This document shows, piece by piece, positions 9,549-18,250 of a DNA stretch of 64,000 nucleotides. Both the position numbers and the translations under genes were made by a program. The DNA lies in NCBI GenBank assembly GCA_030867875.1, contig JAOWCC010000926.1, positions 1 through 64,000 of the forward strand, given 5' to 3'. Within the stretch, counting starts at the first letter, position 1, and each line of letters opens with the position of its first letter. The notes under the pieces are model-generated. The model saw nothing but the letters and a program-made list of their open reading frames with translations. It did not search any database and was not told the DNA's origin. The DNA is from Actinernus sp. WN-2022 (lineage: Eukaryota > Cnidaria > Anthozoa > Actiniaria > Actinernidae).

Positions 9549-11417
9549 TTATTCTGATGTACATATTACATCCCCATTAGAAGCGAATTCCCTCGTTATC
9601 CCAGAGACTTCCTCTACGATCATACTTGAGGTAACGTAACTATTCCATTTAGCATTTCCATCGTTGTATATCTTATTGATTTTAACGGTTCCTGTGTCTT
9701 TCACTTTTATCTGTAATTTATATGTGTGGGGGGTTTTATTGAATGGAACATGGAATGCCTTATGGGACACACAGGCAAGAGTTTCTGGATTGATTGCTAA
9801 TTGTGCACCAAAGCTAGCTCTGTTACGGAGTTTAAGGATGTTGTTTGGTAATGAATTCGTACTGACGTAAGCCAGTAATCCCTGACCTGTAGTTACAACC
9901 CATCGGAACCACACATTAGCTCCTCCTGTGTCACATCCAAGGTAAATCGTACACGATAATCGAATTAGATTCGTTGTTTCCTTGGGAGATATTGTGATGG
10001 AGAAATGTGGTATGTCTCCCCACTTCATGTCTGCGTGACTCCATAAGTTTGACATTTCCCTTGCTATGTAAGTGACTGTCTTGATAGGAACCATTTCTTG
10101 CACTCTTCGTTTGATAATGTACTCATTATCATCGAAAACGCCAGGATTCACAAAAGTGTTTGCATTTAATACTCCAGCAATGATTGCGACATAGATCGTT
10201 ATTATCTGATTGGTTGACTGATTATGGCTCAATGTAAATGATAGTTTACCAGTATCATTAACTGATGTTGTTATGCTTAGCTCTTGGAATGCAGTTTTTG
10301 TAGATCCTATCCTTCCACTTTTTATTGTGTTTGAGATGAAACTTAAATCCTCTTCAATTGATAAAGAGCTTAGTGTTATGGATCCAATGTTTGCATAAGC
10401 TTCGACCCGAACTGTGTAGTTGCTGTTGCCTTTTAACCCTAAAGTTGGATTATCGTTTTTTGGTATAGTCATAGTCAACTTTTCTGTTGAGTTTGGTTTA
10501 AAGGTCTCTAGGATTCTAAAACCTTGATGTTCTGGAGTAATGTTATTCATAGAGTATGCGTCTTCAATGATCACAAATGAGCTTACACTGCTTGATGATG
10601 CCCAATTATCAGACTTCATAAGGAAATTACCACAATTGAATGTTAGACTACTATGCATAATACTAGGCCCAGGCCCTCGAGCACCAGTGTCACCTTTATT
10701 GCCCTTATCGCCTTTATCACCTTTTGATCCTATCACGCCTGGATTTCCTGTTAAACCACGTGGACCTAATGCCCCCTGTGGTCCCATACTTCCTTTTGGT
10801 CCTATTATTCCAATATCACCCTTGTCACCTTTATCACCTTTTGATCCTCGAATACCTTGAATACCAGTATCACCTTTTGATCCTATTGCACCAGGATTTC
10901 CAGTTGAACCACGTGGACCTAATGCCCCCTGTGGTCCCATACTTCCTTTTGGTCCTATTATTCCAATATCACCCTTGTCACCTTTATCACCTTTTGATCC
11001 TCGAATACCTTGAATACCAGTATCACCTTTTGATCCTATTGCACCAGGATTTCCAGTTGAACCACGTGGACCTAATGCCCCTTGTGGTCCTATACTACCT
11101 TTTGGTCCTGTTATTCCAATATCACCCTTATCACCTTTATTTCCTTGAATGCCTTGAATACCAGTATCACCTTTATCACCTCTTGATCCTATCACACCAG
11201 GATTTCCTGTTAAACCACGTGGACCTAATGCCCCCTGTGGTCCTATACTTCCTTTTGGTCCTGTTATTCCAATATCGCCTTTATCGCCCCTATTTCCTTT
11301 TGACCCTTGGATACCTTTATCTCCTTTTGGACCTTGGAGACCTGTGTCACCTCTATTGCCTTTTAACCCTCCTTTTGGATCTTGTTCTTTTTTATCCAAA
11401 TCGTTGAAAATTCCCAT
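9549..11417 (-). CDS. MGIFND-family protein 1: long collagen-like fibre protein
   Basis: 622 residues, intact. After MGIFNDLDKKEQD, residues about 14-255 are an almost unbroken Gly-X-Y collagen-like repeat rich in GDKGDKGD and GPKGSMGPQG. At DNA level this contains about four copies of a 153-bp (51-residue) unit, two of them nearly identical (about 10800-10952 and 10953-11105), so the stalk length can change in whole triplets. Residues about 260-440 and 450-622 match the two beta-rich domains of the 405-residue paralogue. Collagen-like stalks with beta heads are known in viral fibres. The role here, as a receptor-binding or decoration protein, is inferred. It sits just downstream of the packaging ATPase on the minus strand. 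Confidence 0.75.
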   Translation of the reverse strand: MGIFNDLDKKEQDPKGGLKGNRGDTGLQGPKGDKGIQGSKGNRGDKGDIGITGPKGSIGPQGALGPRGLTGNPGVIGSRGDKGDTGIQGIQGNKGDKGDIGITGPKGSIGPQGALGPRGSTGNPGAIGSKGDTGIQGIRGSKGDKGDKGDIGIIGPKGSMGPQGALGPRGSTGNPGAIGSKGDTGIQGIRGSKGDKGDKGDIGIIGPKGSMGPQGALGPRGLTGNPGVIGSKGDKGDKGNKGDTGARGPGPSIMHSSLTFNCGNFLMKSDNWASSSSVSSFVIIEDAYSMNNITPEHQGFRILETFKPNSTEKLTMTIPKNDNPTLGLKGNSNYTVRVEAYANIGSITLSSLSIEEDLSFISNTIKSGRIGSTKTAFQELSITTSVNDTGKLSFTLSHNQSTNQIITIYVAIIAGVLNANTFVNPGVFDDNEYIIKRRVQEMVPIKTVTYIAREMSNLWSHADMKWGDIPHFSITISPKETTNLIRLSCTIYLGCDTGGANVWFRWVVTTGQGLLAYVSTNSLPNNILKLRNRASFGAQLAINPETLACVSHKAFHVPFNKTPHTYKLQIKVKDTGTVKINKIYNDGNAKWNSYVTSSMIVEEVSGITREFASNGDVICTSE

Positions 11418-11436
11418 TTTATATTAATACATTATA

Positions 11437-12075
11437 TTAAACAGTCCCGCAAAAATTCCTTTTGATTCGCTTCAAGGGTTTATCGATATATAAGAATGAA
11501 TATGGTTCTTTAGTAGCACCCCCATATTGCTCTTTACTTACTCCCAATTCTCGAGATATAAGACCCCGTTCGTTAGAACTTGGAAACTCGAATACGCAAT
11601 AATGAGAGCAGTTTAATCTTATATCTTTTGGGGTTTTATAGAAACTTTGACTTAAGTAGATCGCACTACAATTCTTATGTCTACATCTAATAAAGTAATC
11701 AATTAATGGTTTTTGGTTCTTTTCACAAACGAGGTCATCAAATATAACGACTTTTTGGGTATCACAATCAAGTTCACCAACAGGAATGATGTCATCATTA
11801 CTACACTCAATAACATCATAACCCACATGATTACTGATCGTATTAAACTGTTCCATCAGATCTTGATATTTTCCTTGTTCTAAATTCTTAGCATACAGAT
11901 AGACTTTATCGTAATACAATAATGGTTTTCTGAGCATATGCATCAAAACGTTTGTCTTTCCACAACCACTTGGTCCAGTGACTAACATTCTAAAATTATT
12001 CTTTGGCATGAATGGATACAGCTGTTTATAGTTCGTAACAGCATCTTGTTTATTATCATAATTAGAGATTTCCAT
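11437..12075 (-). CDS. A32/FtsK-HerA-type genome packaging ATPase
   Basis: 212 residues, intact. The Walker A motif is GPSGCGKTN (about residues 34-42). The Walker B motif is KVVIFDD (about residues 108-114). A conserved CRHKNCSAIYLSQSFYKTPK segment (about residues 130-150) corresponds to the sensor/arginine region of the family. Length and motifs fit the Polinton ATP gene, which in related viruses pumps DNA into preformed capsids. The ATG at 12075 is preceded by a leader with tctacctaatacgtata. It is transcribed divergently from the plus-strand virion genes starting at 12188 with about 110 bp between them, so this gap probably holds both promoters. Confidence 0.9.
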   Translation of the reverse strand: MEISNYDNKQDAVTNYKQLYPFMPKNNFRMLVTGPSGCGKTNVLMHMLRKPLLYYDKVYLYAKNLEQGKYQDLMEQFNTISNHVGYDVIECSNDDIIPVGELDCDTQKVVIFDDLVCEKNQKPLIDYFIRCRHKNCSAIYLSQSFYKTPKDIRLNCSHYCVFEFPSSNERGLISRELGVSKEQYGGATKEPYSFLYIDKPLKRIKRNFCGTV

Positions 12076-12119
12076 CTTATCTATACGTATTAGGTAGACT
12101 ATTTTTCCTTATCATATGT

Positions 12120-12187
12120 ATTGTAAAAAGATAAGTTGAGATAACTTGAGATAACTTGAGATAAGTTATGTAATGTATATATATACG
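12120..12187. promoter_or_regulatory. Divergent promoter region with direct repeats
   Basis: Between the packaging ATPase (-) and the next gene (+) lie three to four copies of 'gagataacttgagataagtt' (period 11) and then an AT-only stretch (atgtatatatatacg) ending at the ATG at 12188. The repeats are direct and close together, as in operators or transcription-factor sites. Function is inferred. Confidence 0.4.
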
Positions 12188-13288
12188 ATGGATATCAATG
12201 AGTTTAAAAAGCATGTTATTCCAAAGATTGAATCTGGAAAAATGGTTAATATTGTTCGTAACGTCATTAAGGAGACTAAGGATGCTAGGCAGGATAAAGA
12301 TGAAGGACGAAAAGAAGTGTATAAACCGATTACTCAACTACTGGAGAAAGAGGTCGATGAGATAAGTGACTTACGGAAAGAGTACACTAAGTCTGCAAAT
12401 AAACCAATTACATATATTCAACAACAAGCTATAACTGATGGAACTTTAACACCTGAAGAACGATCTATAATTGAGGAGGCAAAAAAGGAGACAAGAATCG
12501 TAACTGATGTGGATAAAGGTTTTACACAAGAAGAATTAGCTATATTTCAGGAGAATAATTTACCGTTACCATCTCAGGTCTTATTAGAAAAATTAAATGG
12601 TAACGAAGAAATAATTCAGAAGATAATGAATGAGTCTGGCGAACTTAATAAGAAATTAGGTCAATTTAGAGGTCACCTTTCTACTACGCAAAAAGGTAGA
12701 ATAAAAAATAAAGATAAAATAGAGGCATTCGATACAAAGATCGGAACAGTAAAAAAATATAGGAAACGAATTTATTCTTTAGAAGAAGGATATAAAACAA
12801 TACAAGGAAAGGGTATTTACAACCAACCTAAACGTAATGCTTATAAAATCTCACAAGGTGGTCAATATGGTAATTTAAGAATCGACGTACCAAAGCTGGT
12901 TGGTCAACTTAAATTGATAGCCTATAAAGATGGTAAAAAGGTATATGATAATAGAGTCGATTTTGATACTCTTGATTTACTTATGAAGAGGTTCAATAGT
13001 AGAAAGAAGTATAGTGATCTCTCTAAGATGGTCTTCAACGATCTAAATGAGTTAAGTGAGATACCAATACATAGAACATCTAAGAAGTTCTCTAAAATAG
13101 GAGCTGATGTTGTCTATTTTAATAATCCACAAGATTTACTAAGTAGGTTGGAGTTGCTTGGTGGTTCAATCACAGCAGGTAATAATTCAGTCAAAAATGA
13201 GTTCTCAGAGGTTGCACATACATTAAGGAAGTTACATATTCTTTCTAATGACCAGCTCGAAAAATTATTGAATGAATATATTATGTAA
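12188..13288 (+). CDS. Polinton conserved protein of unknown function (virion candidate)
   Basis: About 366 residues, intact. I prefer the ATG at 12188 (MDINEFKKHVIPKIES) because it follows the AT-only leader directly; an upstream ATG at 12173 adds five residues. The first 220 residues are highly charged and helical, probably coiled coil (KETKDARQDKDEGRKEVYKP). A GKGIYNQPKRNAYKIS segment near residue 210 resembles the Gly-rich sites cut by adenain-type proteases, and a mixed alpha/beta domain follows. Its place at the head of the block leading to the capsid genes suggests a structural or assembly role, but I cannot assign a function. Confidence 0.6.
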   Translation: MDINEFKKHVIPKIESGKMVNIVRNVIKETKDARQDKDEGRKEVYKPITQLLEKEVDEISDLRKEYTKSANKPITYIQQQAITDGTLTPEERSIIEEAKKETRIVTDVDKGFTQEELAIFQENNLPLPSQVLLEKLNGNEEIIQKIMNESGELNKKLGQFRGHLSTTQKGRIKNKDKIEAFDTKIGTVKKYRKRIYSLEEGYKTIQGKGIYNQPKRNAYKISQGGQYGNLRIDVPKLVGQLKLIAYKDGKKVYDNRVDFDTLDLLMKRFNSRKKYSDLSKMVFNDLNELSEIPIHRTSKKFSKIGADVVYFNNPQDLLSRLELLGGSITAGNNSVKNEFSEVAHTLRKLHILSNDQLEKLLNEYIM

Positions 13289-13300
13289 TCAAATAGTATA

Positions 13301-14079
13301 ATGTCTAACGTAATAGAAAGAGCAATATATGTCTCATCTATTGATAGAGTAAAGCGTGGTGTGGGTAAATCGGAAGATTTCACCATAAAATTTAATCCAT
13401 CAATAGTGCTTTCTTCTAACATGAAACATGAAGTGGCTGTGGATAAGATATCAATGACATATTCATGGCAAAACATTACTCCAGAATATGGCAACAACAC
13501 CATAAAATATAGTCATGATGGAAGTACATGGACTACAGTGACATTCCCTAATGGAATGTATTCTTACCCTGACTTAAATGATTATTTGCATCAAATGATG
13601 AAGGTAAATGGCCACAAGGCCACTGGTGTAGATAAGTTTGATATTAACATGATCTTTGTGTTAACCACATACAAAGTAGTCATTGAAATTAGTAATAACT
13701 ACCAATTAGACCTAAGAGGATCAAATTTTGGAGAACTCATTGGATTCGATAAGAAAATTGTTAATACGACAGAATATGGAAGTAAGTTACCAAACATTAC
13801 TAATAGTATTGATACCTGACACTACATGTTAATACAGATATTATAAATGATAGCATTGTTGGAGGATCTGCCAGCAATACTTTATTTGTCATTCCAACAG
13901 ATGGTTTCACTCGATCATACCCATTTACTGTTGAGCCAAAAAGAGCCTTATTCAATACAGTTTCAACAAACATTATCAGCAAAATGCGTTTCTATATATC
14001 AGACTCAATAAGAAGACTAGTAAATCTAAATGGAATCGACTGGCATATGACGTTAATATTAAGATCCACTCAATTATAA
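13301..14079 (+). pseudogene. Penton-like minor capsid protein, frameshifted
   Basis: The ATG at 13301 opens MSNVIERAIYVSS. This frame reads to a TGA at 13817-13819. The coding signal continues in another frame from about 13820 to a TAA at 14077-14079 (…LFVIPTDGFTRSYPFTVEPKR… and NLNGIDWHMTLIL at the end). Total length would be about 258 residues, right for the single-jelly-roll penton/minor capsid protein of Polintons (PX). Beta-rich composition and position two genes before the major capsid protein agree. The lesion around 13812-13822 removes the C-terminal third. The assignment is by motif and gene order. Confidence 0.75.
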
Positions 14080-14095
14080 TCTAGCCTAATAATAT

Positions 14096-14458
14096 ATGAG
14101 ACAGTGTGAATACAAGAGAAAATATGATCCTACTATAGGAAGACATGTTTATGAACACATACATGGTAAAGGTATTATTGATTCAATTACTAATTTTGGA
14201 CAGAAACTATTTGGTAAGACGGCAAAAAAGATAATCAAAGATACATCGAAGAAGGCTGCAACAACTGCATTAAACAAAGTTGGAAATAAAGCTGGAGATC
14301 AAATCATTAATCTATTACAGAAGAATAAAGGAAAGGAACCTAAACATGTCATCAATCAACCAACCAATCGAGATGCTCCATTGTCAGACTATGAGATAAA
14401 TGAGCGTGTTCAGCGTCTATTAAGTGGATCCGGAAAAATTCGAAGGTTAAGATTGTGA
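14096..14458 (+). CDS. Small basic virion protein with Gly-rich cleavage-type motifs
   Basis: 120 residues, intact, between minor and major capsid genes. It is basic. HGKGI near residue 24 and SGSGKI near residue 112 resemble sites cut by adenovirus-type proteases ((M/I/L)-x-G-x/G style). The middle (about residues 28-75) is an amphipathic Lys/Ala-rich helix. This is similar in style to adenovirus membrane-lytic or core peptides released by cleavage. The link to pVI or pX is analogy only. The start is chosen from the AT-only leader (taataatat) immediately before the ATG. Confidence 0.6.
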   Translation: MRQCEYKRKYDPTIGRHVYEHIHGKGIIDSITNFGQKLFGKTAKKIIKDTSKKAATTALNKVGNKAGDQIINLLQKNKGKEPKHVINQPTNRDAPLSDYEINERVQRLLSGSGKIRRLRL

Positions 14459-14495
14459 TTAATGTGATCATTTTATCTAATCTATTAATATAACA

Positions 14496-15782
14496 ATGGA
14501 AAGTTTTAGAAATCCTAAATACGTTCAAAGATATGAAGACGTTTCTTTCGATCTAGAAACACCTCTAGTAACAGTAGTAGCTAATGGAGCAAGTCAAGTC
14601 AAAACTGGATATAGATTCGTTGGTGATAATTCCGGTGAAGTAGCTCCTTTCGATTGGTATAATGCTAGAATAGAAACTGATTTTAAGGTTCAATTACTGG
14701 CTGATGGTGGGAATATAGCTGTTGATGACCATAATGGTATGGTAAATGGATCTCATTCATTGATTAAAGAAATCAGTGTAAAAGTAAATGGTATACAAGT
14801 ATATGACAATAACAATGCTAACCAAACCGTTAATGTTAAGAACCTACTTGAATATGACACTTCCTATGCTAATAGTAGTGCTACAAATGAATTTTACTAT
14901 CTCGATACTAGTAGAGGTGCTGAAGAGAGAGTTGCAGAGGTGACGTATAACAAAGGTTTTGCCACCAGGAAGGCATTGCTTGGTCTGTCTGCAACTGTGA
15001 ATACAGAAATACCTCTTAATAGGTACTCGTTCTTTGAAGCATTTGAAGACAAACTCATACCCAATACTAAGGTCGAAGTACAAATTACTCTAGAAAGTGA
15101 TGCCAATTTAATTTGGCAAGCTGGTGCTGCTTGTAGAGTCGTAATTACAAAGTTCAAACTATGGGTACCAAGAATCATCTTCACACCTGAAGGAGAAAGC
15201 CAGTATATGAGTAAATATCTAAAACCATATAAATGGTCTTATCTAAGGGAGATGGTTGAGAGAGGCAACTCTACTCGTCAACAAACAGGTACATTCAAAA
15301 TATCTTCAGGAATTAATAGACCACGACATGTATTCGTATGGATATCAAATGACGCAAATCACGATTTGCAAACGACGAATCCATTTCTATACAACACTTT
15401 TTCTGTGGCTAATGCAAGAACACTTACAAGTTGCTATCTTGAAGTAGGGAATGGAAATCAGTATCCCGAAAGCGAATACATGCCAAGTACAGAGATGTCT
15501 AGAGTTTATAGAGGTGCGTTGGAATACGTACATGCTACTAATGACTATAAAGGAGGAACTCTTTTGACTAGAACGAATTTTAGCACCATTTTCCCATTCA
15601 TTTACTTTAACCTTGAAAATCAGAAACGAGATATTAAGGATGGTACTACAAAAATCGCATTCAAATATAAATTATCAGCAACAACTAATGCAGACTATAG
15701 TGTGTATGCAATCGTTTTGTATGAACAAGACATTGAGCTCACACAATCTAATGGTAAGGGTAAGCTACTATTGAGGTCATAA
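14496..15782 (+). CDS. Major capsid protein (double jelly-roll, PY)
   Basis: 428 residues, intact. It matches Polinton major capsid proteins in length, position and style: an N-terminal ESFRNPKYVQRYEDVSFDLETP, then a beta-rich first jelly-roll (FDWYNARIETDFKVQL…), a helical linker near residue 170 (FATRKALLGLSATV), and a second jelly-roll that includes LIWQAGAACRVVITKFKLWVPRI and VYAIVLYEQDIEL near the end. Polinton major capsid proteins are known to be related to double-jelly-roll capsid proteins of adenoviruses, virophages and NCLDVs. It is one of the few core genes without a lesion in this copy. Confidence 0.88.
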   Translation: MESFRNPKYVQRYEDVSFDLETPLVTVVANGASQVKTGYRFVGDNSGEVAPFDWYNARIETDFKVQLLADGGNIAVDDHNGMVNGSHSLIKEISVKVNGIQVYDNNNANQTVNVKNLLEYDTSYANSSATNEFYYLDTSRGAEERVAEVTYNKGFATRKALLGLSATVNTEIPLNRYSFFEAFEDKLIPNTKVEVQITLESDANLIWQAGAACRVVITKFKLWVPRIIFTPEGESQYMSKYLKPYKWSYLREMVERGNSTRQQTGTFKISSGINRPRHVFVWISNDANHDLQTTNPFLYNTFSVANARTLTSCYLEVGNGNQYPESEYMPSTEMSRVYRGALEYVHATNDYKGGTLLTRTNFSTIFPFIYFNLENQKRDIKDGTTKIAFKYKLSATTNADYSVYAIVLYEQDIELTQSNGKGKLLLRS

Positions 15783-15815
15783 TCAATTATTATATAACAT
15801 AATATTATAATAACG

Positions 15816-16661
15816 ATGTCGTATTTCAAATACAACGTAAGCTTAACGAATGGTCAAAAAGAGAAATTGCTTAAGTCATACCAGAAGCATGCACCAATTA
15901 CTCTCCGACTCAAAAATAGTCAACTATCTGGTTCAGATACCGTATTACTAACAAAGAGACAAGTAAATAAGTTCGAAAGGAGTAAGATGGATGGTTCTGG
16001 TGCCGATGTCAAGATCAGTGCCACACAGATTAGGAAACAAGAAGGTGGATTCTTGGGTGCTCTATTACCAATGCTAGCAAAAGTTGGTGCAATGGCACTT
16101 CCTTGGCTATCTAAGGCAGCAGCACCACTAGCAACGGGAGCTCTATCTGGGTTAGCCTCTTATGGTGTTAATAAGGTCTTACCTAAATCAGGGTCTGGAC
16201 TGTTTAGTGTTCCACAAGATAAGGTTGATAAGTTGGTAAGATATAAAGATTATCTTACTGAAGCCCAGAAGAAGCAGATCATAAGTGCACTCCAAAGCGG
16301 TTCTGGTATGACCCTAAGACTGACTAAGAAACAGTCAGGTGGGTTCCTCGGAACTTTGCTTGCTAGTTTGGGTATTCCTATGCTTATTAAAGCCCTAGGA
16401 GGTGGTCTACAGGTTGACCCAAATCCAAATTCGAGCATACGAAATGTATACATTCCTCCAAATCTTAAGAATCCTAAAGGAGGATACGTAAATCCTCTTA
16501 TGCTTCAACCGCCTCCATTTTATGGTCAGTGGGGAGATAATCACATGACAAGGGGTTATGGAACAGCACCAAAGAAGCAAAAAAACAGAACTGGCAAAGG
16601 ACTCCTACTAGGAAAAAACAGTCCCTTCAATGGTATCCCACTACTAGGAGCTCTTCTATAA
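15816..16661 (+). CDS. Glycine-rich virion protein with conserved hydrophobic C-terminus
   Basis: 281 residues, intact. It contains two similar modules: LRLKNSQLSGSDTVLLTKRQ followed by a hydrophobic GGFLGALLPMLAKVGAMALP stretch, and later MTLRLTKKQ followed by GGFLGTLLASLGIP. The hydrophobic, Gly/Ala-rich stretches could insert into membranes or be processed peptides. Several GSG and GG sites are potential protease sites. The last 22 residues (GKGLLLGKNSPFNGIPLLGALL minus the ends) recur at the end of the chimeric 70-residue ORF at 17129-17341. The gene sits between major capsid and protease, as an adenovirus pVI/pX-like factor would; that comparison is inference. Confidence 0.65.
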   Translation: MSYFKYNVSLTNGQKEKLLKSYQKHAPITLRLKNSQLSGSDTVLLTKRQVNKFERSKMDGSGADVKISATQIRKQEGGFLGALLPMLAKVGAMALPWLSKAAAPLATGALSGLASYGVNKVLPKSGSGLFSVPQDKVDKLVRYKDYLTEAQKKQIISALQSGSGMTLRLTKKQSGGFLGTLLASLGIPMLIKALGGGLQVDPNPNSSIRNVYIPPNLKNPKGGYVNPLMLQPPPFYGQWGDNHMTRGYGTAPKKQKNRTGKGLLLGKNSPFNGIPLLGALL

Positions 16662-16666
16662 AATTC

Positions 16667-17122
16667 GTGAATAAGCCATTGTCTAACATTGACATAATGA
16701 CCTGGGTGAAACATTTAGGTATTAAATATTTTAGAGGAGCGTATTCAAGGGATAATTTACCTACACATATTAATAAGAAAGAATGCGGAATCATTAATTT
16801 AGATGCTCAGATAGGTCCTGGAACACATTGGGTTTGTTACAGAAATGTAGATAATAACTACTGTGAATACTTTGATAGCTTTGGATTAACTAAGCCAAAA
16901 GAGATTAGGTAGTATCTGTCAGGAAGTAACAAACGAATAATTTATAGTGGGGACGAAATACAAGAACGATTATCAGTATTATGTGGATATTGGTGTTTAT
17001 ACTATCTGATAGAAAGACAAAAAGACACATCACTATTTGATACCATTCATAATCCAACATTTAATATGAATGACCAAAATATCAATCATCAATTCTTAAT
17101 CGAGTATTTTAATCTACTCTAA
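16667..17122 (+). pseudogene. Adenain-type cysteine protease, premature TAG
   Basis: One frame runs from 16667 to 17122 but is broken by TAG at 16910-16912. Upstream of the stop lie THWVCY with the catalytic His and CEYFDSFG with the acidic residue. Downstream lies LSVLCGYWCLYYL, which holds the catalytic Cys, with the usual Gln replaced or displaced. Splitting the triad makes the product inactive unless the stop is read through. The first codon is GTG at 16667; an ATG is available at about 16697 (MTWVKHLG). The expected length of about 150 residues is shorter than adenovirus protease (about 204) but normal for Polintons. Its substrates would be the Gly-rich virion proteins either side. Confidence 0.85.
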
Positions 17123-17128
17123 TTATAT

Positions 17129-17341
17129 ATGAGATCATACTGTATAAAAGAAAAGAAAGTAACTGATTGCGTTCCAGGTAGTGAGAGATATGAAAAAGCT
17201 AAGAATGGAAGACTAATGTTGAAATGTACTTGTGCTTCTTGTGGAATAACTAAATCTAAGTTCGTAAAAGCAGGTAAAGGACTACTACTAGGAAAGAACA
17301 GTCCATTCAACGGCATCCCACTACTAGGAGCCCTTCTATAA
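17129..17341 (+). CDS. Chimeric 70-residue ORF: PLA2-protein N-terminus joined to virion-protein C-terminus
   Basis: Residues 1-47 (MRSYCIKEKKVTDCVPGSER… ending KSKFVKA) are almost identical to the start of the PLA2-like protein at 17459. Residues 48-70 are identical to the C-terminal tail of the glycine-rich virion protein at 15816-16661. The N-terminal part has a C-x-C-x2-C cluster and an upstream Cys pair, a likely small zinc site. It is followed by a shortened copy of the protease 3' end. The whole segment is best explained by tandem duplication plus internal deletion. Whether it is expressed is unknown. It has the same AT-only leader (ctctaattatat) as the intact gene. Confidence 0.6.
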   Translation: MRSYCIKEKKVTDCVPGSERYEKAKNGRLMLKCTCASCGITKSKFVKAGKGLLLGKNSPFNGIPLLGALL

Positions 17342-17458
17342 GATCCACAAATAAACCTCTATATAATAGAAAGACAAAAAGGTACGTCACCATTCGATAC
17401 TATCTATAATATCAACCACCAATTCTTAATTGAATATTTTAATCTACTCTAATTATAT
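17342..17458 (+). pseudogene. Duplicated 3' remnant of the protease gene
   Basis: The sequence encoding LYIIERQKGTSPFDTIYN and HQFLIEYFNLL repeats the protease end at 17009-17122 with an internal deletion. The catalytic Cys region is missing. It forms the second half of the partial tandem duplication that begins at 17129. Confidence 0.75.
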
Positions 17459-18250
17459 ATGAAATCATACTGTGTTAAGGAAAAGAAAGTAACTGATTGT
17501 GTTCCAGGTAGTGAGAGATATGAAAAGGCTATAAATGGAAGACTAATGTTGAAATGTACTTGTGCTTCTTGTGGAATAACTAAATCTAAGTTTGTAAAAG
17601 CGACAGATGGTAGTGGTATTGCAGATGCATTTTTAAAGGCAGGTATAAAGGGTTTGTATCAGATGGGTAAAATGGGTGCAAAGCAAGCTATCAAAAGCGA
17701 TTTTGCTAAGAAGAAGACATCAAATTATATTAAGAATTTAGCTAATAAGATGATTGATCAGGGTGTTTCACAAACATTAGACCAACTAGGTTCTGGGGGT
17801 GATTTAAATTGGGATGGTAGTATTAAACTACCTCCTGAGCTATACTATTATCAAGATCCACATTCACGCATTGGTGGTGGTAAGTTAGACATCCATGCAA
17901 TGATTGGCAAACTACCTAAGCCGAAAGGTGGTTTTACACCAGGAAACTATAAGTATATGGGTCCCTACAATCCTCTCGATAAACAATTAGAGTACAATAG
18001 TGCAACTGGTGAAGTTACTAAGTGGATAGTGCCACCTAAGAACAAACTAGATGAAATTAGTGCTCACCATGACGTTTGCTATGACATGGGGAACAACAAA
18101 GGGGATTGCGATAAGAAAATGGTTGCATCTATTGATCAAATACCATGGAAAGACAAACCATGGGGGACTACAGCTGTTAGGAACATCATGAACACTAAAC
18201 AAAAACTCGGTCTTGGTGTTAAGAAGCCAAAAAACGGAAGAAGGCGTTGA
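17459..18250 (+). CDS. Phospholipase A2-like virion protein with N-terminal zinc motif
   Basis: 263 residues, intact. Residues 1-47 hold cysteines in the order C-x9-C and C-x-C-x2-C. Residues 50-125 are Ala/Lys-rich. The C-terminal part has a PLA2-like signature: YMGPYNPLDKQ (calcium-loop style, about residues 167-177) and DEISAHHDVCYD (about residues 199-210) with the His-Asp catalytic pair. This is the parvovirus VP1-type PLA2 arrangement, which in parvoviruses aids endosomal escape. PLA2-like genes are known in some Polintons. The 3' end has a strongly basic tail (KKPKNGRRR). The stop at 18248 overlaps the integrase frame, and a slippery A_AAA_AAC lies just before it (18229-18235). Confidence 0.78.
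   Translation: MKSYCVKEKKVTDCVPGSERYEKAINGRLMLKCTCASCGITKSKFVKATDGSGIADAFLKAGIKGLYQMGKMGAKQAIKSDFAKKKTSNYIKNLANKMIDQGVSQTLDQLGSGGDLNWDGSIKLPPELYYYQDPHSRIGGGKLDIHAMIGKLPKPKGGFTPGNYKYMGPYNPLDKQLEYNSATGEVTKWIVPPKNKLDEISAHHDVCYDMGNNKGDCDKKMVASIDQIPWKDKPWGTTAVRNIMNTKQKLGLGVKKPKNGRRR
18229..18235 (+). promoter_or_regulatory. Candidate -1 ribosomal frameshift heptamer (A AAA AAC)
   Basis: In the PLA2 frame the codons read CCA AAA AAC, giving a canonical X XXY YYZ heptamer. A -1 slip here leads directly into the integrase frame, which has no nearby in-frame ATG, 13 bases before the PLA2 stop. No stimulatory structure was demonstrated, and A-runs are common in this AT-rich element. Confidence 0.35.

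Noticed and set aside
10724..11407. Long plus-strand ORF (227 residues) rich in Leu, Tyr and His
   Set aside because: It is the antisense shadow of the collagen-like repeat of the 622-residue minus-strand gene.
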